From Sphingobium scionense (GTDB lineage Bacteria; Pseudomonadota; Alphaproteobacteria; Sphingomonadales; Sphingomonadaceae), in NCBI RefSeq assembly GCF_014197035.1, contig NZ_JACIEU010000008.1, positions 124,001 to 188,000 on the forward strand: 64,000 nucleotides of DNA, in the 5' to 3' direction. Below, one piece after another: positions 15,647 to 23,028 of this stretch (positions are counted from its first letter, which is position 1; every line of letters begins with the position of its first letter). The notes beneath the pieces were generated by a model, which was not told the DNA's origin, ran no database searches, and was given only the letters and a program-made list of their open reading frames with translations. Made by a program: the position numbers and the translations under genes.

Positions 15647-17947
15647 ATGACTCTTGCCCGCATGACTCTTGATCGCCGCGACCTTCTGATCCGCACCCTG
15701 GGCGGTGTCCTCGCCCTTGGCATTCCCCGCCGCGCGCTGGCGCAGGCCGACGTTGCCCGCGTCGACGCGCTGATCGCGAAGATGACGCTGGAGGAAAAGG
15801 CCGGGCAGATGACCTGCCTCGCCGACAGCTTCCGGCCTTTCAATCCGCCCAATCCCAGCGTTGGCATCCAGGACGAGAAAAGGCTGGCGCAGGAGATCGC
15901 CAAGGGTCGGGTCGGCTGCCTGTTCAACGGCATCGGCGTCGCGGGTGGTCGCCGCGCTCAGGAGATCGCGGTCAAGGACAGCCGTCTCGGCATTCCGCTA
16001 TTGCTGGCGGGCGACGTGATTCACGGCCTCAAGACCATCTTTCCCGTGCCGCTGGGCGAAGCTTCCTGCTTCGATCCCGCGCTGGTGGAAAAGACCGCGC
16101 GGGTCATGGCGGTGGAGGCGACGGCGGCCGGCCTGCACCTCACCTTCGCGCCGATGGTCGATGTCGCGCGCGACCAGCGCTGGGGCCGGGTGGTCGAGGG
16201 CGCGGGCGAGGATGTCTATCTGACCGGCCTGTTGTCGGCGGCACGCATTCGCGGCTTCCAGGGTCGCGACCTGCGCCGCGACGATTCGCTGCTCGCCTGT
16301 CCCAAGCATTTCGCCGCCTATGGCGCGGTCGCGGCCGGCCTGGAATATGGCAGCGTCGACATCAGTGACGAGACGCTGCGCGAAACCCATTTGCCGCCCT
16401 TCGGCAAGGCCTTTGCCGCCGGTGCGCTCACCACCATGGCCGCCTTCAACGAGATTAACGGCGTGCCCGCGACCGCCGACCGCGAGTTGCTGACGGACAT
16501 CTTGCGCGGCGAATTGCAGTTCCGCGGTTTCGTCTTCTCCGACTACACCGCCGACGAGGAACTGATCGCCCATGGCTTTGCCGAGGATGAGCGCGACGCC
16601 GCCCGCCTTGCCGTGCTGGCCGGGGTCGACATGTCGATGCAGAGCGGCCTCTATATCCGCCATATCCCCGATCTGGTGAAGAGCGGCGCGGTGCCGATGG
16701 CGACGGTCGACGTCGCCGTGCGCCGCATCCTTTATGTGAAGACGGCGATGGGTCTGTTCGACAATCCCTGGCGATCGCTCGACGCGGCGGTGGAAAAGAC
16801 CCGCATTGCCACGCCCGCCCATCATGCGCTGGCGCGCGAGGCGGCGGCGCGATCGGTGGTGCTGCTCAGGAATGACGGGGTGCTGCCGCTCGATCCCGCC
16901 GCCGGGCAGAAGATCGCGCTGATCGGCCCGTTCGGCGAGGACAAGGCCAATCTCTACGGCCCCTGGGCCTTTTACGGCGATCCCGACAAGGGCGTCGACA
17001 TCGCCACCGGCCTGCGCGCGGCGATGCCCGATCCGGCGAAGCTGACGGTCGAACTGGGCTGCGCGGTCAACGGCCCGATCAAGGACGGGATCGCCCGTGC
17101 CGTTGCGGCGGCGAAGGCGGCGGATGTGGTGATCCTGGCAGTCGGCGAATCCCAGGCGATGTCGGGTGAGGCGCAATCGCGCACCAGCATCGAACTCCCG
17201 TCCTCGCAACAGGCGCTGGCCGATGCGATCGCCGCCACCGGCAAGCCGGTGATCGTGCTGTTGCGCCATGGTCGCGCCCTCGCCCTGCATGATGGCGTCG
17301 CCAATGCGCAGGCCTTGCTCGCGACCTGGTTCCTCGGCTCGGAAACCGGCCATGCGCTGGCCGACATATTGTTCGGCAAGGTCGATCCCTCGGGCAAGCT
17401 GCCGGTCAGCTTCCCCTGGGAAAGCGGGCAGGAGCCTTTCTTCTACGACCGCAAGTCGACCGGCCGACCGACGGTGGACAATGGCAGCACCGAATATAAG
17501 GCGCGCTATGCCACCACCGACAACAGCGCCCGTTTCCCCTTCGGCCATGGTCTCAGCTACACCGATTTTCAGCTCAGCGATTTGAAGCTGTCCGACGTTG
17601 CGCTGCGCTGGGACGGCGCGGTCGAGATCACCGCGCGCCTCACCAACAAGGGCAAGCGCAAGGGCAGCGAGGTGGTGCAGCTCTATATCCGCGATCGCGT
17701 CGCCAGCCGCACCCGCCCGATCCGCGAATTGAAGCGTATCCAGCGCGTGACCCTGTCGCCGGGCGATTCCACCCAGGTCCGCTTCACCTTGTCGCGCACC
17801 GACCTGGAGTTCGTCGGTGCCGGCAACCGCCGCATCGCCGAACCGGGCCTGTTCGACCTGTGGGTCGGCCAGTCCTCGACCGGCGGCCTGCACGGCCAGT
17901 TCACCCTCTATGCGGCGGCACCCACCACATCGTCACCCCGGGCTTGA
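15647..17947 (+). CDS. Glycoside hydrolase family 3 beta-glucosidase (BglX-like), exported
   Basis: 766 residues from ATG 15647. The signal has an RR pair (TLDRRDLLIRTLGGVLAL ... RRALA). The GH3 N-terminal barrel has KMTLEEKAGQM, GIPLLLAGDVIHG and KHFAAYG, with the nucleophile Asp in VFSDYTADEE. The C-terminal domain has SVVLLRNDGVLPL, and a fibronectin III-like tail has EVVQLYIRD. Start choice is uncertain: TTG 15596 has a good GCGGAAG site, and ATG 15662 is also possible; 15647 and 15662 begin two copies of a 15-bp duplication. The last codons and the stop lie inside a palindromic repeat (17931-17961), so the C-terminus may be repeat-derived. Confidence 0.85.
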   Translation: MTLARMTLDRRDLLIRTLGGVLALGIPRRALAQADVARVDALIAKMTLEEKAGQMTCLADSFRPFNPPNPSVGIQDEKRLAQEIAKGRVGCLFNGIGVAGGRRAQEIAVKDSRLGIPLLLAGDVIHGLKTIFPVPLGEASCFDPALVEKTARVMAVEATAAGLHLTFAPMVDVARDQRWGRVVEGAGEDVYLTGLLSAARIRGFQGRDLRRDDSLLACPKHFAAYGAVAAGLEYGSVDISDETLRETHLPPFGKAFAAGALTTMAAFNEINGVPATADRELLTDILRGELQFRGFVFSDYTADEELIAHGFAEDERDAARLAVLAGVDMSMQSGLYIRHIPDLVKSGAVPMATVDVAVRRILYVKTAMGLFDNPWRSLDAAVEKTRIATPAHHALAREAAARSVVLLRNDGVLPLDPAAGQKIALIGPFGEDKANLYGPWAFYGDPDKGVDIATGLRAAMPDPAKLTVELGCAVNGPIKDGIARAVAAAKAADVVILAVGESQAMSGEAQSRTSIELPSSQQALADAIAATGKPVIVLLRHGRALALHDGVANAQALLATWFLGSETGHALADILFGKVDPSGKLPVSFPWESGQEPFFYDRKSTGRPTVDNGSTEYKARYATTDNSARFPFGHGLSYTDFQLSDLKLSDVALRWDGAVEITARLTNKGKRKGSEVVQLYIRDRVASRTRPIRELKRIQRVTLSPGDSTQVRFTLSRTDLEFVGAGNRRIAEPGLFDLWVGQSSTGGLHGQFTLYAAAPTTSSPRA

Positions 17948-17961
17948 CCCGGGGTCCCGCT
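17931..17961 (+). repeat. Left 31-bp inverted repeat of the GIY-YIG module
   Basis: A palindromic unit containing CCCCGGG-CTTGA-CCCGGGG (7-bp stem, 5-base loop). It is an exact reverse complement of 18285-18315. It supplies the stop codon of the upstream GH3 gene. Confidence 0.9.
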
Positions 17962-17978
17962 TCGCAAATGTTCGCACC

Positions 17979-18278
17979 ATGGCGCGCGAACGGCAGGGCG
18001 GATGGGTCTACATCATGGCCGATCGGTATCGGGGCACGCTCTATGTCGGCGTGACCGCCGATCTTGCCGCCCGAATCCATCAGCATCGATCCGGCACGGG
18101 GTCCGACTTCTGCGCTCGCTATGGATTGGCCCGGCTTGTGTGGGCACAGCGGGGTGACGACATGCTCAGTTGCATCGCTCATGAGAAGCGCCTCAAGCAT
18201 TGGCGCCGGCAATGGAAGTTCGACCTGATCGAAGGCGCCAATCCGGACTGGCAGGATCTGTTCGACCAGATTGTCTGA
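17979..18278 (+). CDS. GIY-YIG nuclease domain protein (YhbQ/UPF0213 type)
   Basis: 99 residues that are almost only the GIY-YIG domain. The strands carry VYI (10-12) and YVG (22-24), followed by the catalytic Arg32 (LAARIHQHR), Glu69 (IAHEKRLKHW) and Asn88 (EGANPDW). All expected active-site positions are filled, so the nuclease is probably functional. Such short proteins are widespread and their role is poorly defined. The gene fits exactly between two perfect 31-bp inverted repeats, 17 bp after the left and 6 bp before the right, making a compact 385-bp unit. Confidence 0.85.
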   Translation: MARERQGGWVYIMADRYRGTLYVGVTADLAARIHQHRSGTGSDFCARYGLARLVWAQRGDDMLSCIAHEKRLKHWRRQWKFDLIEGANPDWQDLFDQIV

Positions 18279-18284
18279 CGCAGT

Positions 18285-18315
18285 AGCGGGACCCCGGGTC
18301 AAGCCCGGGGTGACG
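18285..18315 (-). repeat. Right 31-bp inverted repeat of the GIY-YIG module
   Basis: An exact reverse complement of 17931-17961, 31 of 31 bases. It starts six bases after the stop of the GIY-YIG gene and has the same 7-bp stem. Confidence 0.9.
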
Positions 18316-18461
18316 GGTAGAAACGGGCGGCCCCTCCGATCCACCCTCTCTCATAGGAAAATCCGATCACTGTGACGGATTCGATTCGTTTCGATCCGGC
18401 GCCGCGCAGGACTACCCCTTTTCGCGCCTTGAACAGGCCGAACAGGACAGGGGAGAGAAAC

Positions 18462-20720
18462 ATGTCCACGACCCGCATTTCCACATTCGCTTTGGCGTGT
18501 GCGCTGCTCGCCAGCCCGGCGCTCGCCGCCGATCCCAAGCCGTCGCCGCAGGCCGACACCGTGACCGAGGCGCCCAAGCCGCCCGTCAATGAGAAGCCCG
18601 GCGGCATGACCAACAAGGACTGGTGGCCCAATCGCCTGGACCTCACCGCGCTGCGCCAGCATGAGGCGACCCGCGCCAATCCCTATGGCGCCGACTATGA
18701 TTATGTGAAGTCATTCAACAGCCTCGACCTGGAAGCGGTCAAGGCCGACATCCGCAAGGTGCTGACCACGTCGCAGCCCTGGTGGCCGGCCGACTATGGC
18801 CATTATGGCCCCTTCTTCATCCGCATGGCCTGGCACAGCGCCGGCACTTATCGCGTCGGCGACGGCCGTGGCGGCTCGGACGGCGGCGAACAGCGGTTCG
18901 ATCCGCTCAACAGCTGGCCCGACAATGTCAGCCTTGACAAGGCGCGCCGCCTGGTCTGGCCGATCAAGCAGAAATATGGCCGGAAGCTGAGCTGGGGCGA
19001 CCTCATGGTCCTGTCCGGCAATGTCGCGCTGGAGGATATGGGCTTCAAGACCGTGGGCTTTGCCGGCGGCCGCATCGACGCCTGGCAGCCGGACGTCGTC
19101 TATTGGGGGCCGGAAACCAAGATGATGGGGACCGAGCGCTCCAATCCCGACGGTTCGCTCAAGCGCTCGCTCGCCGCGACCACCATGGGCCTCATCTATG
19201 TGAACCCCGAAGGCCCCGGCGCCAATCATGATCCCAAGGGTGCCGCCGCTGACATCCGCCGCGCCTTCGGCAACATGGCGATGGATGACGAGGAGACGCT
19301 GGCGCTGATCGCGGGCGGCCACACTTTCGGCAAGGCGCATGGCGCAAAGAAGCCCGAGGAATGCCTGGGCGCGGAACCCGCTGCCGCCGGCATCGAGGAC
19401 CAGGGCCTTGGCTGGAAGAACAAGTGCGGCAAGGGCAATGCGGAGGATACGCTGACCTCGGGCCTCGAAGGCGCCTGGTCCGCTACGCCGACCCAGTTCA
19501 CCACCCAATATATCGACAATCTGCTGAACTTCGACTGGATCAAGACCAAGAGCCCGGCCGGCGCGACCCAGTGGATCCCGACCGATCCCGCCACCGCGCA
19601 GATGGTCCCCGACGCGCATGTGAAGGACAAGCGGCACGCGCCGATCATGTTCACGACCGACATCGCGCTCAAGGAAGATCCCGGTTTCCGCAAGGTGCTG
19701 GAAAGCTGGCAGAAGGATCCCGAACTGTTCAGCAAGGCCTTCGCCCGCGCCTGGTTCAAGCTGACCCATCGCGACCTCGGCCCGCAGGCCCGCTATCTCG
19801 GCAAGGACATCCCGTCCGAAAGCTATAGCTGGCAGGATCCGCTGCCCAAGGCGAGCTTCGCCCCCGTCAGCGCCGCCGATCAGGCGAAGCTGAAGGCCGC
19901 CGTGCTGGCGTCGGGCCTGACCGGGCCGGAACTGGTGCGCACCGCCTGGGCCTCGGCCGCGACCTTCCGCAGCACCGACATGCGCGGCGGCGCCAATGGC
20001 GCGCGCCTGCGGCTCGACCCGCAGCGGGGCTGGGCGGTCAACGACCCGGCGGAACTCAACAAGGTGCTGACGAAGCTGACCGCGATTCAGAAGGATTTCG
20101 CGAAATCGGGTCAGCAGGTGTCGATGGCCGACCTCATCGTCCTGGGCGGTAACGCCGCAATCGAGCAGGCAGCGCAGAAGGGCGGTTACAGCATCACCGT
20201 GCCCTTCACGCCCGGCCGGGTCGACGCCGCGCAGGCGCAGACCGATGTCGCCTCCTTCGCCTATCTGGAGCCCAAGGCGGACGGCTTCCGCAACTGGTAT
20301 GGCCCCAAGGCGGAGGTCAGCCCGGCCGATGCGCTGGTGGACAAGGCCGACGCGCTCGACCTCACCGTGCCGGAAATGACCGTGCTGGTCGGCGGCATGC
20401 GGGCGCTCGGCGGCAATAGCGGCGGCTCCAAGAATGGCGTGCTGACCACCCGTCCGGGCACGCTCAGCAACGACTTCTTCGTCAATTTGCTGACGATGGA
20501 CACGGTGTGGAGCAAGTCGGCGACGCCGGGCCTTTATGACGGCAAGGACCGCGCCAGCGGCGCGGCGAAGTGGACGGCCACCCCGGTCGACCTGATCTTC
20601 GGCTCCAATTCCGAACTGCGCGCCGTCGCCGAAGTCTATGCCGAGGACGACGCGAAGGAGAAGTTCGTCGCCGACTTCGCCGCCGCCTGGACCAAGGTCA
20701 TGAACGCGGATCGCTTCTGA
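18462..20720 (+). CDS. katG: Catalase-peroxidase KatG with a signal peptide
   Basis: 752 residues. A signal peptide ([19 protein letters not shown]) shows export, unlike the usual cytoplasmic enzyme. The distal heme site has Arg121, Trp124 and His125 ([13 protein letters not shown]), the proximal His is His287 ([11 protein letters not shown]), and the Trp124-Tyr246-Met272 adduct residues keep the spacing of known KatG (constant offset of 17 from the mycobacterial enzyme). A full C-terminal half without heme follows. It removes hydrogen peroxide, here probably in the periplasm. GGGGAGAG precedes the ATG, and a terminator follows. Confidence 0.95.
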   Translation: MSTTRISTFALACALLASPALAADPKPSPQADTVTEAPKPPVNEKPGGMTNKDWWPNRLDLTALRQHEATRANPYGADYDYVKSFNSLDLEAVKADIRKVLTTSQPWWPADYGHYGPFFIRMAWHSAGTYRVGDGRGGSDGGEQRFDPLNSWPDNVSLDKARRLVWPIKQKYGRKLSWGDLMVLSGNVALEDMGFKTVGFAGGRIDAWQPDVVYWGPETKMMGTERSNPDGSLKRSLAATTMGLIYVNPEGPGANHDPKGAAADIRRAFGNMAMDDEETLALIAGGHTFGKAHGAKKPEECLGAEPAAAGIEDQGLGWKNKCGKGNAEDTLTSGLEGAWSATPTQFTTQYIDNLLNFDWIKTKSPAGATQWIPTDPATAQMVPDAHVKDKRHAPIMFTTDIALKEDPGFRKVLESWQKDPELFSKAFARAWFKLTHRDLGPQARYLGKDIPSESYSWQDPLPKASFAPVSAADQAKLKAAVLASGLTGPELVRTAWASAATFRSTDMRGGANGARLRLDPQRGWAVNDPAELNKVLTKLTAIQKDFAKSGQQVSMADLIVLGGNAAIEQAAQKGGYSITVPFTPGRVDAAQAQTDVASFAYLEPKADGFRNWYGPKAEVSPADALVDKADALDLTVPEMTVLVGGMRALGGNSGGSKNGVLTTRPGTLSNDFFVNLLTMDTVWSKSATPGLYDGKDRASGAAKWTATPVDLIFGSNSELRAVAEVYAEDDAKEKFVADFAAAWTKVMNADRF

Positions 20721-20730
20721 AAATGAGGAG

Positions 20731-20757
20731 CCCGGCGGCGCATAACGTCGCCGGGTT
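20731..20757 (+). terminator. Terminator after katG
   Basis: CCCGGCG (20731-20737) pairs with CGCCGGG (20749-20755), with further CG pairs inside, followed by TTCTT. It starts ten bases after the katG stop. Confidence 0.7.
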
Positions 20758-20791
20758 CTTCGGATCGGATTGGCCGGAAGCGGCTGTAAAA

Positions 20792-20906
20792 TCCTCCCCT
20801 GCAAGGGGAGGGGGACCACGAAGTGGTGGAGGGGTGTCGCCCTATCGAGAGGGGGGACACCCCTCCGTCTGGCCTACGGCCAGCCACCTCCACTTGCAGG
20901 GGAGGA
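20792..20906. repeat. Long palindromic intergenic element (family B)
   Basis: The two ends are inverted copies: TCCTCCCCTGCAAG at the left, and its complement CTTGCAGGGGAGGA at the right. Inner arms GGAGGGGTGTC (20828-20838) and GACACCCCTCC (20856-20866) also pair. Together they can form a large cruciform. I read it as a repetitive extragenic element of a type I associate with sphingomonads. Confidence 0.75.
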
Positions 20907-21045
20907 TAGTCTGAAAGCGACCATTTTTGGCCACTTCACAAGATCATCCTCATTCTTGAAACCGGCCACTCTTTTGGATGGCACGTCAGACGCCGAAGAC
21001 GAAATCTGGTGGATTGCTGAACTTACTCGGATATGCTGGCAACCC

Positions 21046-21450
21046 ATGGATATGACCAAGCATGATCGCGGCTTCCACAAGCTACTCACATATCTCGCGC
21101 GAATACCGTCTGTTCAGACCAATGACACTCCTTGGGGTGGCTTCGGTTCAGGAATGAGCGACGCTGGATGGTGGGTGAAGTTCTCGCTGAACCTTGACCA
21201 TCATCTCGCATGGAATGCCGTTCAAGAGATCGCTTACGTTCTCAACGAGTTGTCACTTTCCGAACGGTTGCCCACGGTGTTCAAGCCCGTGTCCCCGCCG
21301 CCATACCTAAACGGCGGCCCGCGAGATTACCTCGGATGGGTAATCGAATGCCAAGATCGCGACACGAGGCCCGGAACCATCGCAGACTGGATGGAGAGCA
21401 GGTTGCCGAACCCAGTCGAAGATGAAGCGGCTTGGCCAGAGGCGGAATAG
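21046..21450 (+). CDS. Conserved hypothetical protein of lower GC content, possibly 5'-truncated
   Basis: 134 residues from ATG 21046 (ATG 21052 is an alternative), no family named with confidence. Trp- and Pro-rich motifs look conserved: TPWGGFGSGMSDAGWWVKF, LAWNAVQEIAYVLN, ERLPTVFKPVSPPPYLNGG, LGWVIECQD, and ADWMESRLPNPV. The frame stays open and protein-like upstream to about 20940 (DAEDEIWWIAELTRICW), so the true start may lie there, or the 5' end may have been lost where the palindromic element joins. Base composition is visibly less GC-rich than the surroundings, and IS30 lies 100 bp downstream. Together these suggest horizontal acquisition. Confidence 0.55.
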   Translation: MDMTKHDRGFHKLLTYLARIPSVQTNDTPWGGFGSGMSDAGWWVKFSLNLDHHLAWNAVQEIAYVLNELSLSERLPTVFKPVSPPPYLNGGPRDYLGWVIECQDRDTRPGTIADWMESRLPNPVEDEAAWPEAE

Positions 21451-21550
21451 AGTGGCGTTCGCAATCGTGCGATCGTTGCCTAATAATTTTTAAGGCGCAC
21501 CGTCAGCTATCGCCGTTCATCTCTCCAAAACCAGACTGTCGCCTTACCAC

Positions 21551-22776
21551 GGTGGGTTCAACGGGTGGCGGCAACACAGGCTTGGAAACGCTCTGCGGGT
21601 GTTTGGTATTCGAGCGTTTTCCTTGGCCTTTCGTTGAGTTGCCGGGCAACGGCACTCAGCTGGGCCTGGCTGTATAACGACAGATCTGTTCCTCTGGGGA
21701 AATATTGCCGCAGCAGACGATTGGTGTTTTCGTTGGAGCCGCGCTGCCAGGGCGACTGCGGATCGCAGAAATAGACTTCGACATCGGTAGCCAGTGTGAG
21801 GCGGGAATGGTCGGCCAGTTCCTTGCCGCGATCCCAGGTGAGCGACTTGTACAGTTCGCGCGGCAGGCGCTGCGTCTGCCTGATCAGCGCCGACACGACG
21901 CTCCTTGTGTCCTTGTTGGCGACCTTGACCAGCATCACATAGCGCGAATGCCGTTCGACCAGCGTTGCGATGTAGCTGTTCTTCGTGCCTCCGATCAGAT
22001 CGCCTTCCCAGTGGCCGGGAATGGCGCGGTCCTCGACCGACGCGGGACGCTCGCTGATCGACACGGCATCCTTGATCTGGCTCAGCCCGTGGCGCTTGAG
22101 GCTGGCGTGCCGCGACCTGCGGATGGTGCGCCGGGCGCGCAGATGCTCCAGCAGTTCCTTCTTCAGAACCCCGCGCGCCTGTATGTAAAGGCTTCTGTAG
22201 ATGGTCTCGTGTGACACCTGCCTGTGCGGCTCCTTGGGAAAGCTGCGCCTGAGCCACCCCGCAATCTGTTCCGGTGACCATTTGCGGCGCAGCTTGGCCG
22301 ATACTGCCCGGGCCAGTGGCGGCGAACAAGCCAGCTTGCAGGACTTGGGTCGCAAGGCACGGTCCCATGCTGCCTGATCGGATGCGGTCGCCCGATACCG
22401 TGCAATACCGCCGTTACGCCTGACTTCACGACTGATCGTCGAAGGCGCGCGGCCCAGTCGCCGTGCTATCGCACGCAAGGGTTCACTGACGCTCAGGCCC
22501 CGCGATATCTCCTCCCGCTCGGCAAGGCTCAGCGCAAGGCGGCCACGCTTGCGATCGGCCGGCCTAATACCGCCGGTCGGCGAAATCACCGAAAATACCG
22601 ACGATGACCCTCGATCAAACCGTCGCCCGATCGAACTCATCGATTCCCCGCGCTGCCAGCGGTCCCATATCTCCGCTCGCTGGCTGGCCGTGCAATAGAT
22701 CCGACGACGCTGCTTCATCGCGACACTCCATCTTCCTCAAAAGATTAAAGTGTTGCCGTCACCCGTTGAACCCACC
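21551..22776. mobile_element. Complete IS30-family insertion sequence
   Basis: 1226 bp bounded by 27-bp terminal inverted repeats (21551-21577 and 22750-22776) that differ at one base; both start GGTGGGTTCAACGGGTG reading inward. A possible 2-bp target duplication AC flanks it. One intact transposase gene fills the element on the minus strand, so it may still be mobile. Confidence 0.9.
21558..22718 (-). CDS. IS30 family transposase
   Basis: 386 residues, full length. The N-terminal helix-turn-helix region contains LSLAEREEISRGLSVSEPL and the IS30-typical LGRAPSTISREVRRNGG. The DDE catalytic core shows GHWEGDLIGG (first Asp), LTWDRGKE (second Asp) and NENTNRLLRQYFPRGTDL (Glu). The C-terminal stretch LNERPRKTLEYQTPAERF is also characteristic. 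No frameshift or stop is seen. Its stop codon lies within the left inverted repeat. Confidence 0.95.
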   Translation of the reverse strand: MKQRRRIYCTASQRAEIWDRWQRGESMSSIGRRFDRGSSSVFSVISPTGGIRPADRKRGRLALSLAEREEISRGLSVSEPLRAIARRLGRAPSTISREVRRNGGIARYRATASDQAAWDRALRPKSCKLACSPPLARAVSAKLRRKWSPEQIAGWLRRSFPKEPHRQVSHETIYRSLYIQARGVLKKELLEHLRARRTIRRSRHASLKRHGLSQIKDAVSISERPASVEDRAIPGHWEGDLIGGTKNSYIATLVERHSRYVMLVKVANKDTRSVVSALIRQTQRLPRELYKSLTWDRGKELADHSRLTLATDVEVYFCDPQSPWQRGSNENTNRLLRQYFPRGTDLSLYSQAQLSAVARQLNERPRKTLEYQTPAERFQACVAATR

Positions 22777-22784
22777 ACCCAACT

Positions 22785-22813
22785 CCGTCACTCCAGCGAA
22801 GGCTGGGGTCTCA
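22785..22813 (+). repeat. Palindromic repeat family C, left copy
   Basis: A 29-base unit with the core CCAGCGAAGGCTGG. It is an inverted partner of 22874-22902, matching at 25 of 29 positions. Confidence 0.75.
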
Positions 22814-22873
22814 GGCGATGACAGAGGGAGGTTAGCCGTCTTGCGCTGTTCGTTTACCTCGCGTGTGCCTGCT

Positions 22874-22902
22874 TGAGATGCCAGCCTTCGCTGGCATGAC
22901 GG
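22874..22902 (-). repeat. Palindromic repeat family C, right copy
   Basis: The reverse complement of the left copy except for four bases. The changed pairs flank the core (TG/CA here, CT/GG in the left copy) and still allow the hairpin to form, as expected for a structure-conserved repeat. Confidence 0.75.
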
Positions 22903-22951
22903 GATAGGAGGCCGTCTGAAAACCACCTAAAAAACGGCGTTGCGCCATTCC

Positions 22952-22976
22952 GCATGCTGAACCTGCGTCAGCATGC
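22952..22976. repeat. Palindromic repeat family D
   Basis: GCATGCTGA (22952-22960) and TCAGCATGC (22968-22976) form a 9-bp perfect stem around a 7-base loop. It is unrelated to the family C units next to it. Confidence 0.65.
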
Positions 22977-22990
22977 GTCCATCCCAAACC

Positions 22991-23023
22991 AAAAGGGCGC
23001 CCTGGTCTCCCACGGCGCCCTTT
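22991..23023 (-). terminator. Terminator of the siderophore receptor gene
   Basis: AAAAGGGCGCC (22991-23001) pairs with GGCGCCCTTT (23014-23023). Read on the minus strand, it starts six bases after the receptor stop and ends in a T run. Confidence 0.75.
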
Positions 23024-23028
23024 CAGCA

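Noticed and set aside
18299..18679. Minus-strand frame between the GIY-YIG module and katG
   Set aside because: It overlaps the katG signal peptide region, has no ribosome site and no recognisable protein features.
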